The position numbers were made by a program, and so were the translations under genes. Below, one piece after another: positions 8,118 to 17,057 of a stretch of DNA of 64,000 bases. The DNA comes from Paenibacillus sp. FSL H8-0048 (GTDB taxonomy: Bacteria; Bacillota; Bacilli; Paenibacillales; Paenibacillaceae), in the NCBI RefSeq assembly GCF_038002825.1, contig NZ_JBBODF010000001.1, positions 6,758,001 through 6,822,000 of the forward strand, read 5' to 3'. Positions within the stretch are counted from its first letter, which is position 1. Every line of letters begins with the position of its first letter. The notes under the pieces are model-generated. The model saw only the letters and a list, made by a program, of their open reading frames with translations. It made no database searches and was not told where the DNA came from.

Positions 8118-9008
8118 TCATTCTCCTTTGTGTGCAATCAGCGAGCGTCTGGCATATTCTTCGGCCAGGGCGATCGCTGCGCAATTAATAATATCCAGAT
8201 TTCCGGCATAGGCGGGGAGAAAGTCACCGAGCCCTTCAACCTTGACCATCATGGCGATTCTGCCGTTCTCAATTACAGGTGGAACAATAAGCTGATAGCC
8301 GGGCACATAGTGCTGGATTCGGGTAACCATCTCCTCTACTGCCCTAGTAAGACTCTCCATATCGGGCTCAGGGACAACAGCGAAGAGCGTTGTCTGCATA
8401 TCAATGCTGGGAATCGCCGGATTCAGATTAAGAATGGCCTTGGCCTTCCCGCAGCCGGTATAGCTGCGGAGCGCATCCTCTGTAGCTTCGATGTACTCAT
8501 CCAGATTGATTCTTGTAGCAGGTCCTGCGCTCAGCGAGGCAATGCTGGATACCACCTCTATATACGATACTTCCTGCTGGGACCGTGCGATGGCATAGGC
8601 CAGGGGTACAGACGCCTGCCCGCCGCAGGTAATCATATTTACATTGTCACTATTAAGGCTCTCCCGCAGGTTCACAGCCGGGATGCACGTTGTGCCCAGT
8701 TGTGAGGGAGTCATATCAATCACGAACTTGCCCAGTGCCTTCAGCAAGGGATAATGACGGGTATGGGCAGCGGCCGAAGTGGCATCGATCACAATATCAC
8801 AGCATCCGGGATTGTCGAGAATGGCATCGATGCTTCTGTCGGACACCTGAATACCAAGCTTCCTGGCAAGCTGAAGTCCTCTGGATTCCGGGTTTCTTCC
8901 TGTGAAGAGGGTGCAGGTCAGGTACTCGGAGCGGAGAACCTTGATGAGCAGATCGGTGCCGATATTGCCGCTTCCCAGAATGGCAACGTTCAGCGGATTC
9001 GTGTGCAT
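8118..9008 (-). CDS. acylating acetaldehyde dehydrogenase (DmpF/MhpF-like)
   Basis: 296 residues. The Rossmann motif VAILGSGNIGTDLLIKVL is followed by VIDATSAAAHTRH and the catalytic-Cys segment VNMITCGGQASVPLAYAI. The C-terminal half, LFAVVPEPDMESLTRAVEEMV, is typical of the family. It oxidises an aldehyde to acyl-CoA with NAD+, or runs in reverse, in complex with the aldolase. Start ATG 9008 has GGAG 7 nt upstream; a TTG at 9026 is less likely. The gene overlaps no neighbour by more than a few bases and is clearly cotranscribed with the genes on either side. Confidence 0.9.
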   Translation of the reverse strand: MHTNPLNVAILGSGNIGTDLLIKVLRSEYLTCTLFTGRNPESRGLQLARKLGIQVSDRSIDAILDNPGCCDIVIDATSAAAHTRHYPLLKALGKFVIDMTPSQLGTTCIPAVNLRESLNSDNVNMITCGGQASVPLAYAIARSQQEVSYIEVVSSIASLSAGPATRINLDEYIEATEDALRSYTGCGKAKAILNLNPAIPSIDMQTTLFAVVPEPDMESLTRAVEEMVTRIQHYVPGYQLIVPPVIENGRIAMMVKVEGLGDFLPAYAGNLDIINCAAIALAEEYARRSLIAHKGE

Positions 9009-9013
9009 AGCAG

Positions 9014-10783
9014 TCACTCCAAGCAATTAGATTGGTATTCCTCCCGCGGGAGAAAAGGAAACATATCATCATAGGCTGTAGATACCATCGTTCCATCCTC
9101 CAATTGGCGGGAGGATACCCGGGGAATAAGCAATTGATCGGTTGGTGTCATGATCTCGCAAATCATCGGTCCCGGGAGCCGGAACAGCTCCGCGAGCTGC
9201 TCATCCAGCCCATTAAGCTGTTCAATCCTCATATAGCCGAAGTCAAATGTCTCAGCCATCCGCTCGAATGGAACGAAGCTTACCCCGGAATCTGGTCCTT
9301 CTCCCAGATAGCGCCCGCCCATAAAGTTAGACTGGGTGTGCCGGATCAGCAGATATCCGCCATTATTGAGCAGAATGAACTTCACGGGGAGCTGATGATG
9401 GCGGATGGTCTGCAACTCCTGCAGGTTCATCTGAAAGGATCCGTCACCTGTAATACAATAGACCTCTCTGCGGCCGGCGGCTACCGATGCACCTATCGCT
9501 CCAGGGGTATAGCCCATAGTGGATAATCCGCCTGTGATGATATGCCGTTGCCCGGCCTTCACCTTGAAGGCCTGGGCATGGACATGGAAGCAGGAGCCGG
9601 TATCCACGACGAACAGGCCATCCTCCGGTGCAAGCTCCGAGAACCGGGTCATGAAGCGGTAAGAATTGATACCTCTGCTGTCATCGTCGTATTCAGGCAG
9701 GTTCACAGGATAACGCCGCTTCCAGAACTGTGTCTGACGGACCCACCCGGCATAAGAGGGATCTCCGCTCCATAATGCCGTAAGCCGGCTGAAGAAATCA
9801 CGGGCCTCCCCCTGCACAGGAAGGTCTGGGACCACTGAGGGCTTATTCAATTCCTTGGCATCAATATCCACATGGATCTTGAACGCATTCTTGGCGAAAT
9901 CGGCAAAATCATATCCCACCAGCCCGATGCCAAGCCGGCAGCCAACGGTCAGCAGAAGATCGCAGTTCTGCACGGTGAAGTTCGCCGGGCGGTCACCATA
10001 AGTACCGGGGCGGCCGACAAACAAGGGGTGCTCATGGTCCATCAGATCCATTCCCAGCCGGGAGGTCAGCACGGGAATTCCGGCTGCTTCCGCGAATTCA
10101 TGCATGGCTTCTACCGCATCTCCCTGCCGGACGCCTGCCCCTGCCAGCAGACATGGCCGTTTGCTGCGCTTCAGCGCATCCAGTACCTGCTCAAGCACAG
10201 CATCCGTAATCTCTGGTACTATGAGGAGTGGTTCTGTGAAGCCTGCATAGTCATCCGGGTCAAAGGTTGCGCCCTGCAGGTCCACCGGCACCTCCAGATA
10301 GACTGGACCTACGCGGCCGTTCTTGGCCAGATAGATACATTTCTCCACTTCATAGCGGACCTGAGAGAGATTCTCCAGCCTGACGGCATATTTGGTAATC
10401 TGGCGAAAAATATCCAGAGAATCGAAGCCCTGAAGGGCGAATTGCCGCGGTCCTTTTACCTGGGCAAGCGCAGTCTTGGAATTCCCGCCGACAACAACCA
10501 TTGGGGAAGAATCGACGTACGCGCCGGTTACACCTGTAATGGTATTCAAAGCTCCGGGCCCTGCTGTAACGTAAGCGACGCCAAGCTTGCCGGTCATCCT
10601 TCCGTAGGCCTCGGCCGCCATAGCTGCTGCCTGCTCGTGATGGCAGCAGACATACTCCTGCCTGCCATGCTGGTAGAGCGCATCGGTCAGATGCATAATC
10701 ATTCCTCCGGTGACCAGAAATACAGTCTTCCCGCCTTCATCATATAAAGAGTGCGTTATATAATCCGCTACTCTCATTCTCAT
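9014..10783 (-). CDS. ThDP-dependent acetolactate-synthase-like enzyme
   Basis: 589 residues with the three-domain layout of the family. The Pyr domain has the catalytic Glu in CCHHEQAAAMAAEAYGR; a central domain contains AGAGVRQGD; the PP domain has the ThDP/Mg motif GDGSFQMNLQEL...LLNNGGY. The N-terminus (MRVADYITHSL, FLVTGGMIMHLTDAL) resembles ThDP enzymes that I recall from surface-polysaccharide clusters, rather than anabolic IlvB. No small regulatory IlvN subunit is present. It would decarboxylate a 2-oxoacid such as pyruvate and transfer the acyl unit. AAGGAGG lies 8 nt before ATG 10783. It is the first gene of the three-gene operon; the dehydrogenase start lies 5 bp from its stop. Confidence 0.85.
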   Translation of the reverse strand: MRMRVADYITHSLYDEGGKTVFLVTGGMIMHLTDALYQHGRQEYVCCHHEQAAAMAAEAYGRMTGKLGVAYVTAGPGALNTITGVTGAYVDSSPMVVVGGNSKTALAQVKGPRQFALQGFDSLDIFRQITKYAVRLENLSQVRYEVEKCIYLAKNGRVGPVYLEVPVDLQGATFDPDDYAGFTEPLLIVPEITDAVLEQVLDALKRSKRPCLLAGAGVRQGDAVEAMHEFAEAAGIPVLTSRLGMDLMDHEHPLFVGRPGTYGDRPANFTVQNCDLLLTVGCRLGIGLVGYDFADFAKNAFKIHVDIDAKELNKPSVVPDLPVQGEARDFFSRLTALWSGDPSYAGWVRQTQFWKRRYPVNLPEYDDDSRGINSYRFMTRFSELAPEDGLFVVDTGSCFHVHAQAFKVKAGQRHIITGGLSTMGYTPGAIGASVAAGRREVYCITGDGSFQMNLQELQTIRHHQLPVKFILLNNGGYLLIRHTQSNFMGGRYLGEGPDSGVSFVPFERMAETFDFGYMRIEQLNGLDEQLAELFRLPGPMICEIMTPTDQLLIPRVSSRQLEDGTMVSTAYDDMFPFLPREEYQSNCLE

Positions 10784-10936
10784 TCATGCTGCCTCCTTTT
10801 AAGAACACAACTATACCCATGCCTGCCTGCGTTTACTTGATAAGCTTATTTATATGCGGATGTTGCAGGAATAGGTCCATAAGATTCGCTTCATCCGGAT
10901 TTTCCAATAGATCTGCCGGTTCCACATTTGGCTGTT

Positions 10937-10974
10937 AACGAATACCTATATGTAAAACGAATACCTATATGTAA
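10937..10974. repeat. perfect 19-bp direct tandem repeat upstream of the LbH-GT2 gene
   Basis: AACGAATACCTATATGTAA occurs twice back to back (10937-10955 and 10956-10974), 30 bp before ATG 11005 and about 155 bp upstream of the divergent ThDP operon start. The position fits a regulator binding site or a duplicated promoter element. Confidence 0.6.
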
Positions 10975-11004
10975 AGTGTTTTTATCGAAAAGGGGGCTCT
11001 TCTC

Positions 11005-12450
11005 ATGGACGCTACACCATCACTTCTGAAAGAGACAGGTTATATATCACGTCCTTCCTGCGTGTCAATAGGTCCTGACGTAACAGTACAGGGAGGGTAT
11101 TACTGGAACATTGTTGAGCAGGATTCGGTTAATCTTCCCCAGTTAATGATCGGGTATGGCAGCCAGATAGAGGCTGGTTCGCATGTCCAATGCAGCCATA
11201 AAGTCCACATAGGCCGGAACGTGAAGATCGGGCCCTATGTCAGCCTATCAGACCACGCAGCACATTCAAAACATCCGGGTTATCCAACCTGGGCCAAACC
11301 AGAGAAAGATCCCAGACCTGCTGGAGAGCTAATGATAAGGGATGGAAGCATAATTGGAGCACATTCTGTAATTACTGGACCCATTATGATCGGAATATTC
11401 TGCATTGTAGAGCCTCATAGTGTGGTTGTGGACAATGTTCCCAGCTTTTGCCGGGTATCGGGCAATCCGGCCATAGTTACGGAAGTATTCGTTCCTGAAC
11501 TGCTTGATTGGGTTAAAGTGAGCAGCGAGGAGGAAAGAGAATCAGCCCTTGCCAGCCGCCATGGACATCCATTGCTGTCTATTGTGATGCCGACATTTAA
11601 CCGTGCACGTCATCTGAACAATAATCTCCATTCGATTTATACTCAGATCTGTGATGGGGATTTAGTAGAAGTAGTGATCTCAGACAATGCCTCCCCAGAT
11701 CAGACACAACAGGTAAGTGCGGCATATACGAGACTTTTCTCTAGCGCACGATACAGCCGAAACGCGGAGAATATTGGCGCAGACCGTAATATTGCTCTTG
11801 TCAGTACCCTGGCTAAAGGCAGTTTCATCAAGCTGCAGGGAGACGACGATTACTGGATTGATGGGGCGCTGCCTGATTTCTTAGGGATTATTATGAATCA
11901 TTTGGATTGTGCACTGATTCACACGAACCAGTTCAAATCTGATGGACAGGTGTATTGTCTGGAGGGTGGTGATAACTTTTTGACTCTTACAGGTAATAAT
12001 GCGGTGTCTATGACTATGAATACTATGAAACGTTCCGTTTGGGAGCAAATTGGTGATAAACTGAAATTTGGTTACACGAATCTCAATCACTTCTATTGGT
12101 TCTATGAAATTCTCATCAGGAACCCTAAATTCTGTATCATCAACCGCAATCTGCACAGGGGTGCAGGAATAGCTCCAATGGGATACAACGTAGGAGAAGT
12201 GGGGATTAAGAATTATCTGGAAGCAATACAACATTACGAAGGCTCGCTTCTCAGCAGTGAGGCTATTCATATGGCAAAGAAACGGCACTTGTATAAAGTG
12301 CTCCTCCGGGTATACGAAATCATTGTGAAATACAATCTGCCAAGCGATGTATCCAATTTTGAAGATTATTACACAGATTCTTACGCGAATGAAGATTATT
12401 ACGAAGATGGCCTTATGAAGCTGCGGCAAATCTCAACGTTACGCCCATGA
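11005..12450 (+). CDS. fusion of a hexapeptide-repeat acyltransferase and a GT2 glycosyltransferase
   Basis: 481 residues. Residues about 15-160 are a left-handed beta-helix transferase: isoleucine-rich hexads around IGYGSQIEAGSHVQCSHKVHIG, then MIRDGSIIGAHSVITGPIMIG and VSGNPA, as in maltose/sugar O-acetyltransferases. Residues about 189-420 are a GT2 domain (PLLSIVMPTFNRARHLNNN, VVISDNASPDQT, GDDDYW). One polypeptide could therefore both acylate and glycosylate a growing glycan. AAGGGGG precedes the start. The gene diverges from the ThDP operon with a shared 220-bp control region. Separate enzymes are the norm, and the fusion is unbroken here. Confidence 0.85.
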   Translation: MDATPSLLKETGYISRPSCVSIGPDVTVQGGYYWNIVEQDSVNLPQLMIGYGSQIEAGSHVQCSHKVHIGRNVKIGPYVSLSDHAAHSKHPGYPTWAKPEKDPRPAGELMIRDGSIIGAHSVITGPIMIGIFCIVEPHSVVVDNVPSFCRVSGNPAIVTEVFVPELLDWVKVSSEEERESALASRHGHPLLSIVMPTFNRARHLNNNLHSIYTQICDGDLVEVVISDNASPDQTQQVSAAYTRLFSSARYSRNAENIGADRNIALVSTLAKGSFIKLQGDDDYWIDGALPDFLGIIMNHLDCALIHTNQFKSDGQVYCLEGGDNFLTLTGNNAVSMTMNTMKRSVWEQIGDKLKFGYTNLNHFYWFYEILIRNPKFCIINRNLHRGAGIAPMGYNVGEVGIKNYLEAIQHYEGSLLSSEAIHMAKKRHLYKVLLRVYEIIVKYNLPSDVSNFEDYYTDSYANEDYYEDGLMKLRQISTLRP

Positions 12451-12553
12451 AGAGAATACTCTGGCCCGAAAACTAAATTCATGAAACCCCGCCCGCAGGG
12501 AAGGATAGAGGGTGAGAGACCTCTCTAATTCTGACAAGATAAGGACGGAGTTC

Positions 12554-13996
12554 ATGAAGCAGACTTCTGGATCAACGGGCAAAGACAAGAAACTGAAGTG
12601 GTGGCAGCTCAGTCTGCTCGGCATTGCGGGGACGATCGGGACCGGGTATTTCCTCGGCTCGGGGCTGGCGATCTCGATGGGCGGGCCGGCGGTGCTGCTG
12701 GTGTATCTGCTGGCGGCAGCGGGAACCTATGCGGTGTTCGATGCGCTGGCGCGGATGACGGCGGCGCAGCCGGAGCAAGGCTCGTTCCGCTCCTATGCGA
12801 AGCAGGCCTTCGGGGATTGGGCGGGCTTCGGCAGCGGCTGGGTATACTGGTTCTCGGAGCTGCTGATTATGGGCAGCCAGCTGACTGCGTTGTCCATCTT
12901 CTCACGGTTCTGGTTCCCGGGCGTACCGATGTGGATTTTTGCAGCGGGGTATGCGGTAGTCGCTCTGGGAATTGTATTCTTCGGCAACAAGGGCTTCGAC
13001 CGGGTGGAGAATGTGCTGGCCGTCATCAAGGTGGCGGCTATTCTTATGTTCCTGGTGATAGCGGCTATGCTGCTGGCAGGCTGGATCGGCGGCGGCAAGT
13101 TCACCCCGAAGGTTCCGCTCAGCTATAAGGAGGTGTTCCCGTCCGGGGGCATTGGGGTATGGTCCGCCTTCATCTTCGCCTTCTATGCCTACGGCGGGAT
13201 TGAGGTGCTGGGAATTATGTCTTACCGGCTCCAGAAGCCGGAGGAAGCGCCGAAGGCGGGGAAGGTGATGCTGCTGGGGCTGGGAACCGTTTATATTTTG
13301 TCGATTGGACTGGCGGTGATTATGGTGCCGCTTAGCGCTTTTAACCCGAAGGAAAGTCCGTTCGTACTGGCTCTGCGCAGCGACCATCTGGCCTTCGTGC
13401 CGCATCTGTTCAACGGGGTGCTGATTATCGCCGGGTTCTCCACCATGACGGCGTCATTGTACGCGATTACCTCGATGATGATTACGCTGGCCCAGGAGGG
13501 AGATGCGCCCAAGGTGTTCTCCAGGAAGTGGAAGGATAAGTACCCGCTGCTGGCGCTGTGCCTGATTGCAGGTGGTCTGACGGGTACGGTCATTATGGCT
13601 CTGCTGCTGCCGGGAAAAGTATATGAATATGTCACCACCGCCGCCGGGCTGATGATTCTGTATAACTGGGCGTTCATCCTGCTCTCCTCGGGCAAGCTGC
13701 TGAAGCGGGGCGTGCTTAGCAGTGTGAAGCGCTGGAGCGGGCTGGTGCTGATTCTGGCTGCCGTTACAGGCACCCTGTTCCATAAGCTCAGCCGCCCGGG
13801 CTTCTATATCAGCCTGCTGATCGTAGCTCTGATTGGGTTAAGTGACTGGATGCTCCAGCATCACCGCAGTAAGCACGGGCAGGAGGCAGCGGAACAGGAG
13901 CAGCGCCGGGAAGTGCAAGCGGGAAGCTTCCACTCCTTGCCGGGCGGACCCGGCTTCCGGATTAAGGGCATCCGGCTGAGGAAGAACAAGATCTAA
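12554..13996 (+). CDS. APC-superfamily amino acid permease
   Basis: 480 residues, about 12 membrane helices. The N-terminus KKLKWWQLSLLGIAGTIGTGYFLGSGLAISMGGP is the AAT-family signature, followed by TAAQPEQGSFRSYAKQAFGDWAGFGSGWVYW. The tail after residue ~450 is cytoplasmic and basic. ATG 12554 has TAAGGA 8 nt upstream; GTG 12512 also has AAGGA at 6 nt, so a 14-residue longer form is possible. The gene is noticeably GC-rich relative to its upstream neighbour. Its stop overlaps the convergent LysE-family gene by 4 bp. The substrate cannot be told from sequence. Confidence 0.9.
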   Translation: MKQTSGSTGKDKKLKWWQLSLLGIAGTIGTGYFLGSGLAISMGGPAVLLVYLLAAAGTYAVFDALARMTAAQPEQGSFRSYAKQAFGDWAGFGSGWVYWFSELLIMGSQLTALSIFSRFWFPGVPMWIFAAGYAVVALGIVFFGNKGFDRVENVLAVIKVAAILMFLVIAAMLLAGWIGGGKFTPKVPLSYKEVFPSGGIGVWSAFIFAFYAYGGIEVLGIMSYRLQKPEEAPKAGKVMLLGLGTVYILSIGLAVIMVPLSAFNPKESPFVLALRSDHLAFVPHLFNGVLIIAGFSTMTASLYAITSMMITLAQEGDAPKVFSRKWKDKYPLLALCLIAGGLTGTVIMALLLPGKVYEYVTTAAGLMILYNWAFILLSSGKLLKRGVLSSVKRWSGLVLILAAVTGTLFHKLSRPGFYISLLIVALIGLSDWMLQHHRSKHGQEAAEQEQRREVQAGSFHSLPGGPGFRIKGIRLRKNKI

Positions 13997-14625
13997 TGGA
14001 AGAACAGCAGCCGGGCAGCCTGAATCCCGAAATAGCAGCCGAAGCCGACCAGTGACAGGCCGGACAGGACGGAGATAGCCTTCAGCACCCGCGAAGTCAG
14101 GAAGGAGCGGAATAGGCTGGAGGCTGCCGCCATGGTCACATCCCAGAGCAGGATGCCGAGGACAATAGCCCCGCTGTAGATCAGGAGCTGCTGCATCGGG
14201 TATTCGTTCACCGCTTTGGCCAAGATAGAGCCGTAGATTCCGAGCCAGAACAGAATGGAGAGGGGATTAAACAGCGACATGAGGAATCCCGATACGAAGG
14301 ATTTGGACAGGGAGACCCCGCTGCCTCTTGTTTCTGCCGCCGTAATCTCTCCCGAGTGCATGATGCTCTCGATCCCGGTATAGACCAGCACGAAGAAGCC
14401 GAACAGCCACAGGAAGGCCTTGATGAACGGAGCATCCAGCAGATGAATCATCCCCAGATAGACCAGCAGCATGTAGATAATATCGGCACTGATGGCTCCA
14501 AGACCCACCACCCAGGCGGGCATGAAGCCTCCCCGCAGCCCCTTGTCCAATTGTGCAGCATTAATAGGGCCTATAGGTGCTGACAGGGATAATCCCAGCA
14601 CCATATAACCTATGAAAATGTTAAT
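13993..14625 (-). CDS. LysE/RhtB-family amino acid exporter, probable ATT start
   Basis: About 210 residues, six predicted membrane helices. GLSLSAPIGPINAAQLDKGLRGGF is the LysE/RhtB signature. The first ATG in frame is at 14604, but it lies 27 nt from the ribosome binding site and would cut into the first helix. The strong AAGGAGGAGG (14640-14631) is 5 nt before ATT at 14625, and translation from there gives MNIFIGYMVLGLSLSAPIGP, the usual N-terminus of this family. I therefore infer initiation at ATT (ATC at 14628 is an alternative). Export of a basic or neutral amino acid is the family role; it is convergent with an amino acid permease. Confidence 0.85.
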   Translation of the reverse strand: MNIFIGYMVLGLSLSAPIGPINAAQLDKGLRGGFMPAWVVGLGAISADIIYMLLVYLGMIHLLDAPFIKAFLWLFGFFVLVYTGIESIMHSGEITAAETRGSGVSLSKSFVSGFLMSLFNPLSILFWLGIYGSILAKAVNEYPMQQLLIYSGAIVLGILLWDVTMAAASSLFRSFLTSRVLKAISVLSGLSLVGFGCYFGIQAARLLFFH

Positions 14626-14700
14626 GATGTCCTCCTCCTTTATTCTATATAGATAGCTTATTCGGCAAGAGGAGAGAATAGGACAACCAGACCCGAAAGA

Positions 14701-14726
14701 GGCCCGCGAAGAATCGCGGGCCTTTT
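14701..14726. terminator. bidirectional intrinsic terminator
   Basis: The perfect stem GGCCCGCGA/TCGCGGGCC with a 4-nt loop is followed by TTTT on the plus strand and CTCTTTC on the minus strand. It lies after the stop of the minus-strand DUF3231-like gene. Confidence 0.85.
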
Positions 14727-14753
14727 ACTATAAAGTGGCGGGAACTAAATGCG

Positions 14754-15275
14754 TTACGCGTGGACCGGCTCTGGCCGCTTGACGAGCAGCGGCGGGGGAA
14801 TCAGCCAGCCTTTTTTCTTCAGCAGATGCAGGTTCTTGACGCCGATGGCCGCTTTGGTCAGATGATATTTGGCGAACAGCGCGCCGATATCCTCACGGAT
14901 GGACTGCCCCATAGCCTGGCTGCAGGCTACAAGCCCTGTCGCCAGATTGGCGGCCAGCATAGCTGCGATCTCAGGGTCTGAGAACCGTGCGCCCACCGGG
15001 ATATCCTCCAGCCGGGTTTCTGGACGATTCGGCAGTGCCGGAGCGGCCGCAATACCCTGCTCAGACAGCAGCGAATCGCACTCGCTAATTTCTAACTCTG
15101 CCTGGTCGATCATTGCGGCGATAATTTTCTTCAGGTCACTGTCTCCGGCGTGATACATGTAAGCTCTGTAGGCTGATAAGGCTCCCTTGGCAGCCATAGA
15201 GGTCTCCCACACCATAAAAATTTCTCCATAATGCATCGGTTCTTCCTTCGGGTTACCGCCTAGAATGCCTGTCAT
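14754..15275 (-). CDS. DUF3231-like protein
   Basis: 173 residues, mostly helical, without signal peptide or membrane helix. The pattern (EIFMVWETSMAAKGALSAYRAYMYHAGDSDLKKII, then PPALPNRPE-like and LVACSQAMGQSIREDIGALF) matches the DUF3231 family of bacilli, a ferritin-like helical fold sometimes linked with sporulation. Start ATG 15275 is chosen because AAAGGAG lies 7 nt upstream; a longer frame to 15389 lacks such a site. The gene diverges from the MFS pump at 15428. Its function is not known to me. Confidence 0.7.
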   Translation of the reverse strand: MTGILGGNPKEEPMHYGEIFMVWETSMAAKGALSAYRAYMYHAGDSDLKKIIAAMIDQAELEISECDSLLSEQGIAAAPALPNRPETRLEDIPVGARFSDPEIAAMLAANLATGLVACSQAMGQSIREDIGALFAKYHLTKAAIGVKNLHLLKKKGWLIPPPLLVKRPEPVHA

Positions 15276-15427
15276 AAGTAAGCTCCTTTTCGGTTGGATT
15301 TGAACAAGGTATAGCATACCCCTGCAGACCTGTCTGTTATGCTGCTGCTTTTTCTCTGGAAGCTGCATAATTACAGCGCTTAGAACCACAATAAGCAGGT
15401 GCGATTATGAATGAAGGTGGTTCGTCC

Positions 15428-16735
15428 ATGAAAGCGTCACAAGAGTCCAGAGGGAAAAAAGGTTCCAAAGCGGCACTCATTGCGCTCGCTTCTATCCCGC
15501 TCATTATGACACTGGGCAACTCTATGCTGCTGCCGATCCTGCCGCAGATCTCCAAGGAGCTGGGGGTGAGCCCTTTCCAGGTCAGTATGATCATTACGGT
15601 CTATGGACTGATTGCCATCCTAATGATTCCCGTTGCCGGATATCTGTCAGACCGCTTCGGCCGCAAAAGGGTCATTCTGCCCAGCCTTATCCTGGCCGCC
15701 ATTGGCGGAGCCGGATGCGTAGCAGCCGCCTGGTTCTTCAGCGGAATCACAGCTTACTGGATTATCCTTGCGGGACGATTTGTGCAGGGCATTGGAGCAG
15801 CGGGCGCCTTCCCGATTGTCATTCCGTTCGTAGGCGATCTGTTCAAGGATGAGAAGGAGGTCAGCAAAGGGCTGGGGATCATAGAGACCTCGAACACGTT
15901 CGGCAAAGTACTGAGTCCTATCCTGGGAGCCTACCTGGGCACCCTGCTGTGGTATGCGCCCTTCATAGCGATCCCGCTATTGTGTCTGATCTCCTGCGCG
16001 CTGGTGATCTTTCTGGTTCATTCGCCGAAGAGGGAGGAGGAAGCCGGTAAGCAGAGTCTGCGGCAATTCCTGAGCGGCATCAAGGAAGTGCTCCATGAAC
16101 GGGGCCGGTGGCTGTACGCCATCTTCGCCATCGGCGGCATCTGCATGTATGCAACCTTCGGGGTATTGTTCTACTTATCAGAGACTCTGGAGTCGAGATA
16201 TAATCTGCATGGAGCCTCCAAGGGCTTTGTGCTGGCCATTCCGCTGGCGCTGCTATGTCTGGCTTCTTACGGCAGCGGCAAGATCATCGGCAAAAACAAA
16301 CCGCTCATGAAATGGCTCGGCTTCGGCGGTATGGCCCTGCTGACCGCGTCTATGCTGGTCACCGGCTTCAGCCAGAACATTTACTTCATGGTTGGCCTCC
16401 TAAGTCTGGGCGGTATCGGAATCGGCGTGGTTCTGCCTTGCATGGATGCCTTGATTACGGAAGGTATCGAGAAGGAGAACCGGGGCACCATCACCTCCCT
16501 GTACAGTAGCATGAGGTTCATCGGGGTGGCGCTGGGTCCGCCGGTAGTCTCCCTGCTGATGAACCGGGGGCACTGGGTCCTGTTCGGCACCATGGCCGGT
16601 GTCGGTGCTGTCGGCGGGCTGCTGAGCTTCTTCGCGGTTACGCCGAGTAAGAAGGATGCGGACGGCGGGGGGCAAGCAGAACGGAGTGCGTTCAAGGCGA
16701 AGAAGAGTGGTGCGTTGCGCCAGCGGGCGCGGTAG
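15428..16735 (+). CDS. MFS efflux transporter
   Basis: 435 residues with about 12 membrane helices. The MFS signature between helices 2 and 3 is GYLSDRFGRKRVILPS; LAGRFVQGIGAAGAFPIVIPFVGDLF is the drug:H+ antiporter motif C-like region. ATG 15428 has AAGGTGG 7 nt upstream; ATG 15407 has a weaker site. The sequence resembles multidrug and siderophore exporters such as the YmfD type, but no siderophore genes are in the window, so the substrate is open. A terminator follows within 10 bp. Confidence 0.85.
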   Translation: MKASQESRGKKGSKAALIALASIPLIMTLGNSMLLPILPQISKELGVSPFQVSMIITVYGLIAILMIPVAGYLSDRFGRKRVILPSLILAAIGGAGCVAAAWFFSGITAYWIILAGRFVQGIGAAGAFPIVIPFVGDLFKDEKEVSKGLGIIETSNTFGKVLSPILGAYLGTLLWYAPFIAIPLLCLISCALVIFLVHSPKREEEAGKQSLRQFLSGIKEVLHERGRWLYAIFAIGGICMYATFGVLFYLSETLESRYNLHGASKGFVLAIPLALLCLASYGSGKIIGKNKPLMKWLGFGGMALLTASMLVTGFSQNIYFMVGLLSLGGIGIGVVLPCMDALITEGIEKENRGTITSLYSSMRFIGVALGPPVVSLLMNRGHWVLFGTMAGVGAVGGLLSFFAVTPSKKDADGGGQAERSAFKAKKSGALRQRAR

Positions 16736-16744
16736 GGTTGAAAG

Positions 16745-16785
16745 AAGGGGCGTCCTGGTGGGGCGCCCCTTGTTTGTGCTTTTGT
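16745..16785 (+). terminator. intrinsic terminator of the MFS gene
   Basis: The stem AAGGGGCG/CGCCCCTT is followed by a T-rich tract (TGTTTGTGCTTTT). Confidence 0.75.
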
Positions 16786-16834
16786 GGATAAATATTTTTT
16801 GAACATCAGATTGAGGAGTCTGCCGTATAGAGGA

Positions 16835-17016
16835 ATATTGCAATAAATGCAACATTCCTGCTCCACAGCAGCGATCAAAGCTGAAATCCTGCACGAATTG
16901 CAACAAATCCAGCGCTAACTTGCTCTAATTATCGGAAATCCTGCTAATGATGCAACATTGCTCTCCAGCCAGAAACTTGGTATAGAGGATTCCTGCAAAA
17001 ATTGCAACAATTCTCC
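16835..17016. repeat. 51-52 bp palindromic repeat array, family A (four units)
   Basis: The hexamer TGCAAC recurs at 16848, 16899, 16951 and 17003, a 51, 52 and 52 bp period. Each copy lies in an inverted repeat with TTGCA or CTGCA on the left and TGCAA on the right; the best is GAATaTTGCA...TGCAAcATTC at 16833-16857. The array fills most of the 322-bp gap between the MFS gene and RNase J. No promoter or gene was recognised in it. Confidence 0.7.
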
Positions 17017-17057
17017 ATATAAGCAGTCGGTGAGAGAAGGCACCAGTATCCTTCACT

